Positions 1 to 8,163 of a stretch of 64,000 nt of DNA are shown piece by piece; the first letter of the stretch is position 1, and each line of letters opens with the position of its first letter. The DNA is taken from positions 1-64,000 of the forward strand of contig SVJE01000004.1 of assembly GCA_015069135.1 (NCBI GenBank), read 5' to 3'. The position numbers and the translations under genes were made by a program. This DNA is from Oscillospiraceae bacterium (GTDB taxonomy: Bacteria > Bacillota > Clostridia > UBA1212 > SIG427). Below the pieces are notes generated by a model. It worked only from the letters and a program-made list of their open reading frames with translations, was not told the DNA's origin and searched no databases.

Positions 1-1
1 C

Positions 2-91
2 GGTGTAGTAAATTCTATTGACGCAATGCTTATTTTACAGTATGACGTTGAGTTGATAACAGAATTCCCTGTTGAGACAATAGCTGCATAA
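2..91 (+). CDS. 3' end of a dockerin-like protein (partial)
   Basis: An open frame enters from the left edge and ends at TAA 89-91, giving 29 residues. It contains NSIDAMLILQYDV followed by a short tail. Asn-Ser-x-Asp-Ala followed by a hydrophobic helix with LQY matches the second calcium-binding repeat of type I dockerins, which anchor secreted enzymes to cohesin scaffoldins. Dockerins commonly sit at the C-terminus, as here. A factor-independent terminator follows at once. The catalytic part lies outside the window, so the full product is unknown. The dockerin assignment rests on one repeat only. Confidence 0.55.
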   Translation, partial: GVVNSIDAMLILQYDVELITEFPVETIAA

Positions 92-129
92 TAACAGCAT
101 TGTTGCACTGATATAACGAACATGAAAGA

Positions 130-160
130 AATCGGCTCGTTTTTTCGAGCCGATTTTTTG
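130..160 (+). terminator. Rho-independent terminator after the dockerin-like gene
   Basis: A 10-bp perfect stem (AATCGGCTCG / CGAGCCGATT) with a T loop is followed by a run of T. It lies 38 bases past the stop codon of the partial gene. Confidence 0.85.
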
Positions 161-170
161 TCGAAAAAAT

Positions 171-215
171 GACATGGGGTCTGTTCTGCTAAGGACAGGG
201 GTCAGACCCCATGTC
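171..215. repeat. GC-rich palindromic repeat, inverted pair
   Basis: GACATGGGGTCTG at 171-183 is matched by its inverse CAGACCCCATGTC at 203-215. It belongs to the dispersed repeat family built on GACGGGGGTCTGACCCCC that recurs through the window. The copies here carry an ATG variant of the outer arm. Confidence 0.8.
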
Positions 216-292
216 TTAAATTTTGCCATAATTTGGCCTATTCACATAAACATAAAACCTCTGTTACAATAGCAAGGAAACGAGGTGAAAAT

Positions 293-1258
293 ATGAAAAA
301 GATATTATCTTTTATTTTACCCTTAGTTGTCGTATTAGGAATACTTACCATGCCTCTGAATGTTCAGGCGGCTACGGCTACCTCCAAGGCCGGAGTGGTA
401 TCTGTAACTAGCGGATGGCTTAATGTAAGAAGAAGCGCTTCTACATCATCTGATGTGGTGGCAACACTTAACAAGGGCAGTTACATAACCCTTATTTCTG
501 TTTCCGGAGACTGGTGGCGGGTGGAGTATGGCAAAGGTCAATATGGATATTGTCATAAAAACTACATCGATACTGTGGCGGGCACTCCTGCTACAGTGGC
601 CATCAATTCCGGTACTTTGAACGTAAGAAGTGGTCCGGATACATCTTATGTTAAAATTGGTAGCCTTACAAAGGGTGAAACGGTGATTGTTCTTTCATCT
701 TCAGGCTTATGGCGACGTGTGCTTTACCACGGAACTAAGACAGGATATGTAAGTTCAACATATTTGTCGTCTATGGGCACTTCTCAAGGGCACTCAGCTG
801 TTTCTTTGAATGTGCCTAAATTTAAACAAACAGACAGTCGTTGGGCTAATGTTAAAATTGGTTTATCCGGTAAAACATTTGCCCAGATCGGATGTGCAAC
901 GACAGCTATTGCTATGATGGAATCCTATCGCACCGGAACAACAATTTATCCTGATGCTATGGCAAGGAAGCTTAGATATACTTCTTCCGGAAATGTTTAT
1001 TGGCCAAGCAACTATAAAGTGGTAACAAGTAGTTCTTCTTATCTAAGTAAAATATATAACTTACTTAAACAAGGAAAACCTGTACTATTGGGAGCTAAAA
1101 ATTTCTATGGTGGACAGCATTGGGTTGTGGTGACAGGTTTCACGGGCGGAACATTAACTGCGTCAAATTTTACTATAAATGATCCCGGGGTGAATCGTAC
1201 GACATTACAGCAGTTCTTAAATTCTTATCCGAATTTCTACAAGTATTTCTATTATTAA
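293..1258 (+). CDS. Secreted SH3-domain protein with C39-like peptidase domain
   Basis: The protein has 321 residues. A signal peptide (MKKILSFILPLVVVLG, then cleavage near VQA) is followed by two bacterial SH3 domains (about 34-90 and 96-158), each with the LNVR-S pattern used for cell-wall binding. A C-terminal papain-like C39-type domain follows with likely catalytic Cys201 (IGCATT) and His276 (QHWVVV). It probably acts outside the cell on the wall or on peptides. The start at 293 is chosen because GAGGTG lies just upstream and the signal peptide begins there; an in-frame ATG at 233 would add 20 non-signal residues. Substrate unknown. Confidence 0.85.
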   Translation: MKKILSFILPLVVVLGILTMPLNVQAATATSKAGVVSVTSGWLNVRRSASTSSDVVATLNKGSYITLISVSGDWWRVEYGKGQYGYCHKNYIDTVAGTPATVAINSGTLNVRSGPDTSYVKIGSLTKGETVIVLSSSGLWRRVLYHGTKTGYVSSTYLSSMGTSQGHSAVSLNVPKFKQTDSRWANVKIGLSGKTFAQIGCATTAIAMMESYRTGTTIYPDAMARKLRYTSSGNVYWPSNYKVVTSSSSYLSKIYNLLKQGKPVLLGAKNFYGGQHWVVVTGFTGGTLTASNFTINDPGVNRTTLQQFLNSYPNFYKYFYY

Positions 1259-1294
1259 TATCGACACATTTAATCAACTTTCAGGGTGAAAATT

Positions 1295-1356
1295 AAAGAC
1301 AGGGGGCAGACCCCCGTCTCGCTTTTTTTGAGACGGGGGTCTGCCCCCCTGTCTTT
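1295..1356. repeat. GC-rich palindromic repeat, inverted pair
   Basis: Two near-palindromic copies in opposite orientation (about 1295-1320 and 1330-1356) are separated by a T-rich loop, giving a very stable cruciform or hairpin between two plus-strand genes. It may also act as a terminator for the upstream peptidase gene. Confidence 0.85.
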
Positions 1357-1411
1357 GTAAAAAGTATATATTTATACTTCATGGGACAAGATATTTTACA
1401 GAGGTGATAAT

Positions 1412-2083
1412 ATGTTTAAACATGAAAAAGAACTTTTTCATCCGGTAGCGGTGGAAAAACCAAATCCTCAGTTTGCAGCCCTTTTACAGGAGCAGTTAGG
1501 TGGAGGGAATGGTGAATTGAAGGCGGCTATGCAGTATATGTCTCAGAGCTTCAGAGTGAAAGATCCTGAAATAAAAGATTTGTTTATGGATATTGCTGCG
1601 GAAGAGCTTGGTCATATGGAAATGATAGGGCAGACTATAAACTTGCTTAATGGGCATGATGTAGATGCGGATTCTGTGCCGGCAGGAGAAATACAGACTC
1701 ATGTTATTTTGGGTCTTAATCCTGGCCTTATTAATGCTTCAGGTTATTCGTGGACGTCTGATTATGTTACGGTTACAGGAGATTTATGTGCAGATCTTTT
1801 ATCCAATATTGCATCTGAACAGCGGGCAAAGGTGGTTTATGAATATCTTTACAGACAGATAAGTGACAGAAAGGTAAGAGAAACTATTGATTTTCTTTTG
1901 AATAGGGAAGAGGCTCATAATGCAATGTTCAGGGATGCTTTTAATAAGGTTCAGGATTCAGGATCGAACAGAGATTTTGGCACTACAAAAGCAGCCAGAA
2001 TGTATTTCAGTATGTCTGAACCATCAGTAGGGAAAAATAAAACAGGCGACGAAAAACAGGTAGAGCCTGTATCTTTTAAGTGA
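1412..2083 (+). CDS. Manganese catalase (dimanganese, ferritin-like)
   Basis: This 223-residue protein is a ferritin-like four-helix protein that dismutates hydrogen peroxide at a di-manganese centre. The ligand pattern is visible: Glu35 (NGELKAAMQY), Glu65 and His68 (EELGHME), Glu136 (SEQRAK) and His169 (REEAHNAMF), spaced much as in known Mn catalases. It is shorter than the longest family members and resembles the CotJC-type subgroup found in spore formers. GAGGTGATAAT precedes the ATG. It stands alone between repeats, consistent with oxygen defence in an anaerobe. Confidence 0.9.
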   Translation: MFKHEKELFHPVAVEKPNPQFAALLQEQLGGGNGELKAAMQYMSQSFRVKDPEIKDLFMDIAAEELGHMEMIGQTINLLNGHDVDADSVPAGEIQTHVILGLNPGLINASGYSWTSDYVTVTGDLCADLLSNIASEQRAKVVYEYLYRQISDRKVRETIDFLLNREEAHNAMFRDAFNKVQDSGSNRDFGTTKAARMYFSMSEPSVGKNKTGDEKQVEPVSFK

Positions 2084-2090
2084 GATTTGC

Positions 2091-2117
2091 AAAGACGGGG
2101 GTTTGACCCCCGTCTTT
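2091..2117. repeat. GC-rich palindromic repeat, single copy
   Basis: One 27-bp near-perfect palindrome sits between the convergent Mn catalase and pflA genes and overlaps the last base pairs of the pflA stop codon. Its position suggests it also acts as a bidirectional transcription stop. Confidence 0.85.
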
Positions 2118-2835
2118 AACGTGGTAATTTTTTTTGAAGTTCTTCGACAAGTTTTTTTGACGGTTGTTGATAATCTTCAAAAGGGAATTCGAGCCCCATT
2201 TTGTCGTATTTTACCTTACATATATTCTTAAAGCCTAACAATTCGCTTTTTACTATACAAGGGTGATTTTCGATAATTTTCGACGTTCTGGCTATACTTT
2301 CTTTGTCGTCGTTTAATCCCGGAATAATAACCTGCCTTAAAATTACCGGTATTTTCTTTTGATTAAGGTAATTTAAGAACTTAAATGGTTTTTCTATACT
2401 GCAACCTACATACTTATGATATAGCTCATCAGTAGTGTATTTTATATCCAACAAAACCAGATCGGTATATTCAAGAAGATCTTTTACCGAGTCGTTAAGA
2501 ATACTTCCGGAAGTATCTAAGCAGGTGTGAAGCCCGGATATTTTACAGAAACGGAAGAATTCTTTTACAAATTCAGGCTGAAGTAAAGGTTCTCCTCCGG
2601 AAACAGTAACACCACCTTCTTCGCCGAAATATTCACGGTAACGAAGAGCTTTGTCTGCAAGCTCTTTGGCAGAAACTATTTTACCGCCCTCGGTGTCCCA
2701 GGTGTCAGGATTGTGACAACAACCACAACGAAGATTACAGCCCTGAGTGAAAACAACAAAGCGAACGCCGGGGCCATCTAAGGCGCCCAGCGTCTGAATT
2801 GAATTTATTCGACCTTGAATTAAAGATTCACTCAT
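2116..2835 (-). CDS. pflA: Pyruvate formate-lyase activating enzyme (radical SAM)
   Basis: The protein has 239 residues. The radical-SAM motif CX3CX2C is present as C33-NLR-C37-GC-C40, and GGEPLLQ is the SAM-binding GGE motif. The enzyme uses a 4Fe-4S cluster and SAM to place a glycyl radical on pyruvate formate-lyase. It lies one base downstream of pflB on the same strand, so the pair is cotranscribed, probably under the ZTP riboswitch upstream of pflB. The length is typical of the family. Confidence 0.95.
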   Translation of the reverse strand: MSESLIQGRINSIQTLGALDGPGVRFVVFTQGCNLRCGCCHNPDTWDTEGGKIVSAKELADKALRYREYFGEEGGVTVSGGEPLLQPEFVKEFFRFCKISGLHTCLDTSGSILNDSVKDLLEYTDLVLLDIKYTTDELYHKYVGCSIEKPFKFLNYLNQKKIPVILRQVIIPGLNDDKESIARTSKIIENHPCIVKSELLGFKNICKVKYDKMGLEFPFEDYQQPSKKLVEELQKKLPR

Positions 2836-2836
2836 T

Positions 2837-5068
2837 TTACATTGCCTCGTGGAAGGTTCTGCTGATAACTTCTCTCTGCTGCTCTTTGGACAGCTTGTGG
2901 AAGTTAACTGCGTAACCGGAAACTCTGATTGTCAGGTTAGGGAAGGCTTCAGGGTCGTTGTATGCCGCTACTAATGTGTCACGGTTCAATACGTTAATAT
3001 TAATGTGGTGAGCCATTTTAGCAAAGTAACCATCCAGAATGGAAACCAGGTTATTTGTCTTTTCATCTTTGTCACGACCTAAAGCATCAGGTGTAATGGA
3101 GAAGGTATTGGAAATACCGTCACGGCAATCATCGTAGCTGATTTTTGCCACAGAGTTAAGGGATGCCAATGCACCATTCTCCTCTCTGTTATGCATTGGG
3201 TTTGCGCCCGGAGCAAATGGAGTACCGGCTTTTCTTCCGTCAGGAGTAGCCGCTGTATTTTTACCATACATAACGTTTGATGTAATTGTAAGTACAGACA
3301 ATGTATGCTCCGCTTTTCTGTAGGCGGGAGTTTTACGAAGCTCCTCAATAACTTTGTGCGCCATATCCTTAGCAATAAGGTCAACGCGGTCGTCGTCGTT
3401 ACCGAATTTTGGGAAGTCACCTGTGGTCTCGAACTCAACGATAAAACCATTCTCGTCTTTTACAGGGTGTACGTTGGCAAACTTAATAGCGCTTAGTGAG
3501 TCGGCAACTACGGAGAGACCTGCGATACCGAAAGCCATAAATCTGTGTACATCTGTGTCGTGAAGAGCCATCTGGGACTTTTCATATGCATATTTGTCGT
3601 GCATGTAGTGGATAATGTTCATGGTGTTTACATACAGCTTAGAAAGCCACTCAATATAGATATTGAAACGCTCCATAACATCGTCGTAGTTCAGCTTCAT
3701 TACATCCATGACGGGCATCTGAGGACCAATGTGCATTTTACTTGAGGTGTCATAACCACCGTTAATAGCTATGAGTAAAAGTTTTGCCAGGTTGCAACGT
3801 GCACCGAAGAACTGCATCTGCTTACCGATTTTCATTGCGGAAACACAGCAAGCGATGGCGTAGTCGTCACCGTAAATCGGACGCATCAAGTCGTCGTTTT
3901 CATACTGGATAGAGTCTGTGTCGATGGAAACTTTTGTACAGAATTCCTTAAAACCTTTAGGGAGCTTTGTGGACCAGAGTACAGTCAGGTTTGGCTCCGG
4001 TGAGGATCCTAATGTGTACAATGTGTGTAAAATTCTGAAGCTGCTTTTTGTTACCAGTGTTCTGCCGTCTTCACCCATACCGCCTACTGCTTCGGTGATC
4101 CACATTGGGTCGCCGCCGAAGAGCTCGTTGTACTCAGGGGTACGAAGATGTCTTGCCACACGGAGCTTGATTACGAAGTCGTCGATTAATTCTTGTGCTT
4201 CGGATTCTGTAAGGGTGCCGTTGGCAATGTCTCGCTCGATGTATATGTCGAAGAATGTGCTTACACGTCCCATAGACATGGCGGCACCATTTTGTTCTTT
4301 GATTGCAGCTAAGTATGCAAAGTATGTCCACTGAATTGCTTCTCTTGTGTTGGAAGCCGGCTCGCTGATGTCATAGCCGTACATTGCTGCCATTTCTTTC
4401 ATATAGCCTAAGAAGGTAATCTGCTGGAAAAGCTCTTCATCCAGTCTGATTCTTTCTGTGTCGAAATTTCCTTCCGCTAATCTTGCTTTGTCTTTTTTCT
4501 TTTCTGCTACAAGGTGGTCAATTCCGTAAAGAGCCACTCTTCTGTAGTCACCGATGATACGACCTCTGCCGTATGCATCAGGTAAACCGGTAATTACGTG
4601 ACATTTTCTTGCAGCGCGCATTTCGTCGGTGTAAGCTCTGAATACACCGTCGTTGTGAGTGGTACGGAATCTAAATTCCTCTTCAATTTTATCGCTTACC
4701 TTGTAACCGTAAGCTTCACAAGCCTGGCGTGCCATACGCATTCCGCCAAAGGGGTTAACGCCCCTCTTTAAAGGTCTGTTTGTCTGAAGACCTACAATTA
4801 ATTCATTTTCTTTATCAATATATCCGGGAGAATAGTTTTTTAATGATGAAACAGTAGCAGTATCAATATCCAGAACTCCGCCAAACTGACGTTCCAATGC
4901 AAAAAGAGCCTGTACTTTTTTCATTAATTCATTGGTACGAGGGGTAGCATCTGCTAAAAATTCATCATTTCCTGTATATTCTTTATAGTTATTCTGTATA
5001 AAGTCACGGACATTTATTTCTTTCTGCCATTTTCCTTCTTTAAAACCATTCCAATTTTTGTGATTCAT
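2837..5068 (-). CDS. pflB: Pyruvate formate-lyase (formate acetyltransferase)
   Basis: The protein has 743 residues, typical for the family. It converts pyruvate and CoA to acetyl-CoA and formate in anaerobic fermentation. The catalytic cysteine pair is Cys407-Cys408 (AIACCVS), and the glycyl radical site is Gly718 in RVSGYAVNF near the C-terminus. The first gene of a pflB-pflA operon, it is preceded by a ZTP riboswitch. That links its expression to the purine/folate intermediate ZTP, which builds up when formyl-tetrahydrofolate is short; the formate made here feeds one-carbon metabolism. Confidence 0.97.
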   Translation of the reverse strand: MNHKNWNGFKEGKWQKEINVRDFIQNNYKEYTGNDEFLADATPRTNELMKKVQALFALERQFGGVLDIDTATVSSLKNYSPGYIDKENELIVGLQTNRPLKRGVNPFGGMRMARQACEAYGYKVSDKIEEEFRFRTTHNDGVFRAYTDEMRAARKCHVITGLPDAYGRGRIIGDYRRVALYGIDHLVAEKKKDKARLAEGNFDTERIRLDEELFQQITFLGYMKEMAAMYGYDISEPASNTREAIQWTYFAYLAAIKEQNGAAMSMGRVSTFFDIYIERDIANGTLTESEAQELIDDFVIKLRVARHLRTPEYNELFGGDPMWITEAVGGMGEDGRTLVTKSSFRILHTLYTLGSSPEPNLTVLWSTKLPKGFKEFCTKVSIDTDSIQYENDDLMRPIYGDDYAIACCVSAMKIGKQMQFFGARCNLAKLLLIAINGGYDTSSKMHIGPQMPVMDVMKLNYDDVMERFNIYIEWLSKLYVNTMNIIHYMHDKYAYEKSQMALHDTDVHRFMAFGIAGLSVVADSLSAIKFANVHPVKDENGFIVEFETTGDFPKFGNDDDRVDLIAKDMAHKVIEELRKTPAYRKAEHTLSVLTITSNVMYGKNTAATPDGRKAGTPFAPGANPMHNREENGALASLNSVAKISYDDCRDGISNTFSITPDALGRDKDEKTNNLVSILDGYFAKMAHHININVLNRDTLVAAYNDPEAFPNLTIRVSGYAVNFHKLSKEQQREVISRTFHEAM

Positions 5069-5110
5069 GTTTGTAACCTCCCAAATGATTTGTTCTGTAA
5101 AATGCCCTAT

Positions 5111-5222
5111 AAAAACAAAAAAGGGCGAATCCAGTTACTCTTTTAAACTGAATCGCCCAGACGGTCGGCTTTTTGTAAAATTTACATTCCCCCGCGGTAA
5201 TCCGCGTTTCCCGTCAGTCATG
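5111..5222 (-). promoter_or_regulatory. ZTP (pfl-motif) riboswitch with terminator
   Basis: Read on the minus strand, a 5' domain with GACTGACGGGAAACGCGG and GCGGGGGAA (about 5187-5220) is followed by the conserved 3' block GCCGACCGTCTGGGC (about 5154-5168). This order matches the pfl RNA motif, a ZTP/ZMP-sensing riboswitch. The GGGC of the 3' block also starts a terminator stem (5123-5158) followed by a T-rich run (5111-5122 on this strand). Ligand binding should therefore block the terminator and switch pflB on. This is recognised from consensus by eye; no covariance search was run. Confidence 0.87.
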
Positions 5223-5278
5223 TAAAACCATAATCATTCTATATGATTTTTCGTCATTTGTCAACGGATTAAGTTGGT

Positions 5279-5299
5279 ACGGGGGTCTGCCCCCCGTCT
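5279..5299. repeat. GC-rich palindromic repeat, single copy
   Basis: A short copy of the repeat family (ACGGGGGTCTGCCCCCCGT) lies just past the stop codon of the minus-strand MBL-fold gene. Confidence 0.75.
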
Positions 5300-5308
5300 T
5301 GGTATAAA

Positions 5309-6085
5309 CTATATAATTATCGTTTTTCCGCAAGAAATATAGTCTAATTTTTGTATATATTGTTTAAGAAAATCGAATTGTTCTGTTCCTGTACAGTGGC
5401 AAGTATAGTAGTGTGTAAGGTATTTATTGAGACGCGTACCATAGGCTTTCAGCTCCGGTCCGGGTTTGATTTTGGTAAAATGAAACCCTCCTACAAAAAC
5501 ATCAGGTCGGAACCAATTAAGGATGTTTTCTATACCGCGGTGAGAACAACCACTAAATATGAACGTTTTACTGTTTTCCTGAATTTCCAGATATTGTTCG
5601 TGTCTGAAATCTTCTGGGAACATTTTACCATCCAAAAGCATCTGCTGACCAAAATTGTCAAAAACATGGTTGCTTTTTCGCTGATGACCGGTAAAAATCG
5701 TGATGTTTTCAGATATTTTCGTATCGTTGGTGAGAAAATGGATTCTTTTACTGTCTTTTAGCTTTTCGTCCAGACCAATGTATTTATCTTTTCCGTTAAA
5801 ATGTGGCTCGAAAGCATACATGTTTACATACACAGGGGCTTTTTCGTTTATATTAAAAAATGTTTCCAGACCACCGCCGTGGTCGTAGTGGCCATGAGAG
5901 ATAAAAGCTATATCCACAAGAGAAAGATCTATCCCCAGGGAGATAGCATTCCGGTAAAAAGCATCACTCTGTCCCATATCCATAAGGATTTTAAGCTTAT
6001 TTGTTTCAATCAGGAGACTCAATCCGTGCTCCGTTATTAAGTTTTTGTTATATGTCGTATTTTCAGAAAGAACTGTAATTTTCAT
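5309..6085 (-). CDS. MBL-fold metallohydrolase
   Basis: The protein has 258 residues. The metallo-beta-lactamase metal motif HxHxDH is present as His64-Gly-His66-Tyr-Asp68-His69, and a later FSGCSHRGIENIL supplies another metal-ligand histidine. The whole-length layout, with TVLSENT at the start and GCSHRG late, resembles the subgroup often labelled dihydropterin/ribofuranosylaminobenzene phosphate synthase-like, whose true bacterial substrates are uncertain. It is a single gene between two repeat copies. Likely a cytosolic hydrolase; the substrate cannot be told from sequence. Confidence 0.82.
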   Translation of the reverse strand: MKITVLSENTTYNKNLITEHGLSLLIETNKLKILMDMGQSDAFYRNAISLGIDLSLVDIAFISHGHYDHGGGLETFFNINEKAPVYVNMYAFEPHFNGKDKYIGLDEKLKDSKRIHFLTNDTKISENITIFTGHQRKSNHVFDNFGQQMLLDGKMFPEDFRHEQYLEIQENSKTFIFSGCSHRGIENILNWFRPDVFVGGFHFTKIKPGPELKAYGTRLNKYLTHYYTCHCTGTEQFDFLKQYIQKLDYISCGKTIII

Positions 6086-6097
6086 ATTCTTAAAATA

Positions 6098-6122
6098 AAG
6101 ACGGGGGTCTGACCCTTGTCTT
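6098..6122. repeat. GC-rich palindromic repeat, single copy
   Basis: A 25-bp imperfect palindrome lies between the MBL-fold gene start and the D-lyxose isomerase stop codon. One arm has a T where others have C. Confidence 0.8.
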
Positions 6123-6127
6123 GTTTT

Positions 6128-6679
6128 TTAATTAGCCATTTTAGGAATTCTGTCGATTTTTGGATCGGTGAACACGTCGCTTTCGTCACGGCTCTTTGTA
6201 GAGAACTCGCTGATTATTGCGCCCTCTGGTCCGCCCTGAAACCAGTGCATTGTGTTGGGGTAAATTGTGTATTGCTCGCCAGGGTGTAAAATAATCTCAT
6301 TGTACACTGTTGTGGTGGTAGGGGGGATTTTACCGTGAATATCTTCTTTTTTACCGGGACCGGCAACATAAAGATAACAAAGACCGTAACGACAACGGAA
6401 AGTTTCCTCTTTTCCCTCGTAAGGAATACCGTTTTCTACTCCATCTGGGTGATAGTGCTCAGGGGATGTCTGCCATGGTCTTAGCATCATTTCTTTAGCA
6501 CAACATTTTTCAGTGTTGACGTAAGTTACCAGCTGAAGGCCTACTTCTTCAATCATTTCAAGGTCGTAATCTACGATTTCTATATTATTTTTCTCAGCCT
6601 CTGTAAGCACGATGCCGGCTTTTTCAAACATCTCGAGCAAGCATTGTACCCCTTCGTTATATTGTTCTTTTGTTAACAT
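6128..6679 (-). CDS. D-lyxose ketol-isomerase (cupin fold)
   Basis: The protein has 183 residues. It contains the hallmark stretch EMMLRPWQTSPEHYHPD, then GKEETFRCRYG, HPGEQYTIYPNTMHWFQGG and EFSTKSRDESDVF, the metal-binding cupin core of D-lyxose isomerases, which convert D-lyxose to D-xylulose and often accept mannose/fructose. The two His and one Glu of the first motif and the later His are the likely metal ligands. It has its own promoter at 6716-6744. No other pentose gene lies next to it, so the physiological sugar is uncertain. Confidence 0.9.
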   Translation of the reverse strand: MLTKEQYNEGVQCLLEMFEKAGIVLTEAEKNNIEIVDYDLEMIEEVGLQLVTYVNTEKCCAKEMMLRPWQTSPEHYHPDGVENGIPYEGKEETFRCRYGLCYLYVAGPGKKEDIHGKIPPTTTTVYNEIILHPGEQYTIYPNTMHWFQGGPEGAIISEFSTKSRDESDVFTDPKIDRIPKMAN

Positions 6680-6715
6680 TGAAATCTTCCTTTCTCTGTA
6701 AAATATGTCGAAAAA

Positions 6716-6744
6716 ATTATACTATCTTTTAAAATGGTATTCAA
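6716..6744 (-). promoter_or_regulatory. Sigma-A type promoter of the D-lyxose isomerase gene
   Basis: On the minus strand TTGAAT (6739-6744) is separated by 17 bases from a consensus TATAAT (6716-6721), and the ATG lies about 37 bases downstream of the -10 box. Confidence 0.7.
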
Positions 6745-6800
6745 GTACGGAACATTTTCAGAGCTCATAGAATAATAGTGAAACAAATGTACAATGAGGC

Positions 6801-7523
6801 GTGGCAGTGGTTATAGTAATTGAAAGTGTTTTGTTGCCTTTTTTAGGCACTGTTTTTGGAGCGGCTTGCGTTTTTTTGATGAAAGAGACCAATCTAAAGT
6901 TACAGCGGGGGCTCACCGGCTTTGCGGCGGGAGTTATGACAGCAGCAAGCATATGGAGCCTTTTGTTGCCGGCGGTTGAGGCTGCGGAAAATCTGGGGCG
7001 TTTGTCTTTTTTACCGGGTTTGATGGGTTTCTGGATAGGCATGGTAGTGTTGATTTTACCGGACAAATTAATTCCCCACAGTAATTTTGGTAAAACAAAA
7101 AAGCTTTTCTGGGCGGTGACACTTCACAATATTCCTGAAGGTATGGCTGTTGGTGCAGTGTGTGCCGGCTTCATATCCGGAGAGGCAGATGTGTCGGTGA
7201 TGGGTGCCCTAGCTTTATCGCTGGGGATAGCTTTACAAAATTTTCCCGATGGAGCTATAGTTTCCATGCCTTTTCAAGCTGAAGGATATGGTAAAATGCG
7301 TTCCTTTTCCATAGGAGTATTGTCTGGGGTGGTGGAGCCGGTGGCGGCTTTGATTACAATCATTGCGGCTGAACTTTTAGTGCCGGTGCTCCCGTATCTA
7401 TTGGGCTTTGCAGCCGGAGCAATGTTCTACGTGGTGGTACAGGAACTTATGTCGGATACAACTCCAGTGCTTTTTGGTGTTGGGTTTTCCTTAATGACGG
7501 TTCTTGATGTGGCACTGGGGTAG
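6801..7523 (+). CDS. ZIP family metal transporter
   Basis: The protein has 240 residues and about eight hydrophobic segments. Helix IV carries HNIPEGMAVG and helix V carries LQNFPDGAIVS in place of the usual NxPEG, the metal-binding signatures of ZIP proteins (zinc, iron or manganese uptake into the cytosol). The start is a GTG after ATGAGGC; a second GTG lies two codons on, so the exact start is uncertain. It converges with a DtxR-type metal regulator gene just downstream, which could control it. The substituted motif makes the metal specificity open. Confidence 0.85.
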   Translation: MAVVIVIESVLLPFLGTVFGAACVFLMKETNLKLQRGLTGFAAGVMTAASIWSLLLPAVEAAENLGRLSFLPGLMGFWIGMVVLILPDKLIPHSNFGKTKKLFWAVTLHNIPEGMAVGAVCAGFISGEADVSVMGALALSLGIALQNFPDGAIVSMPFQAEGYGKMRSFSIGVLSGVVEPVAALITIIAAELLVPVLPYLLGFAAGAMFYVVVQELMSDTTPVLFGVGFSLMTVLDVALG

Positions 7524-7533
7524 AAAACAGGGG

Positions 7534-7565
7534 ACTGGTGCAATAAAATTTTGCATCAGTCTTTT
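7534..7565 (+). terminator. Terminator after the ZIP transporter
   Basis: A ten-pair stem (ACTGGTGCAA / TTGCATCAGT, one G-T pair) with a 7-base loop is followed by CTTTT. Confidence 0.75.
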
Positions 7566-7567
7566 CT

Positions 7568-7596
7568 AAAAAAGTTGCCGCTTTAAGGGCAACTTT
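7568..7596 (-). terminator. Terminator after the DtxR-type regulator
   Basis: The stem AAAGTTGCC / GGCAACTTT is followed on the minus strand by a T run. It is directly beside the opposing ZIP-gene terminator. Confidence 0.8.
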
Positions 7597-7602
7597 CCTA
7601 AA

Positions 7603-7956
7603 TCATTTTATTTGGTTCTTAATGGCTTCTAATGTTTCATCGCTGATGTGGTGTTCTATTCGACAGGCATCTTCTGAAGCGGTTTCCGGGGAAACACCGA
7701 TTTTTATTAAAAATGAAGTCAAGGTGGTATGCCTTTCATATATTTTTTCCGCTTTTTTTTGGCCTTCTTCGGTAAGATGTAAAGAGCTGTCTTTTTCAGT
7801 GTATATCAGGCCTTCTTTTTTTAAGAGTCCTACTGCGCGACTGACGCTGGGCTTGGAAAAGCCCATGTGCTGGCAAACATCTATTGCGTGAACACAATCA
7901 AGCTTTTGTGTGAGTACATATATGGTTTCCAGATACATTTCTCTGGACTCTCGCAT
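7603..7956 (-). CDS. DtxR/MntR-family metal-dependent repressor
   Basis: The protein has 117 residues. An N-terminal winged helix (MRESREMYLETIYVL, then HMGFSKPSVSRAVGLLKKEGLI as recognition region) is followed by the metal-binding dimerisation helices with the RIEHHISDET motif. Compared with full-length DtxR there is no C-terminal SH3 domain, as in MntR. It likely senses Mn(II) or Fe(II) and represses uptake genes; the convergent ZIP transporter is a natural target, although no operator was recognised. Confidence 0.87.
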   Translation of the reverse strand: MRESREMYLETIYVLTQKLDCVHAIDVCQHMGFSKPSVSRAVGLLKKEGLIYTEKDSSLHLTEEGQKKAEKIYERHTTLTSFLIKIGVSPETASEDACRIEHHISDETLEAIKNQIK

Positions 7957-8029
7957 AAAAATTCTCCTTAACTGTTAATATATTTAGTAGGATACCACAA
8001 TTATGATATGTTTTCAACAAAACATTGTG

Positions 8030-8054
8030 AAGACGGGGGTCTGCCCCCTGTCTT
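8030..8054. repeat. GC-rich palindromic repeat, left copy of a spaced pair
   Basis: AAGACGGGGGTCTGCCCCC and its closing arm. A second copy in inverse orientation starts 64 bases further on, with promoter-like sequence between them. Confidence 0.85.
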
Positions 8055-8117
8055 GGGGAATTTTGTGAAAAAGTTCAAATTTTGTCAAATTTGTGGTATT
8101 GTATTTATGTTATTCGC

Positions 8118-8143
8118 AAGACAGGGGGCAGACCCCCGTCTTT
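8118..8143. repeat. GC-rich palindromic repeat, right copy of a spaced pair
   Basis: The inverse partner of the copy at 8030-8054. It ends about 20 bases before the start codon of the DUF2156 gene, so its hairpin would form in that gene's leader. Confidence 0.85.
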
Positions 8144-8163
8144 ATAAAAAAGGATTTTTGAAT

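Noticed and set aside
3079..3450. Long open frame inside pflB
   Set aside because: It lies in another frame of the well-supported pflB gene and encodes no recognisable protein.
8008..8163. Extended start of the DUF2156 protein
   Set aside because: The added 52 residues translate a palindromic repeat and AT-rich leader, and a ribosome site fits the ATG at 8164.
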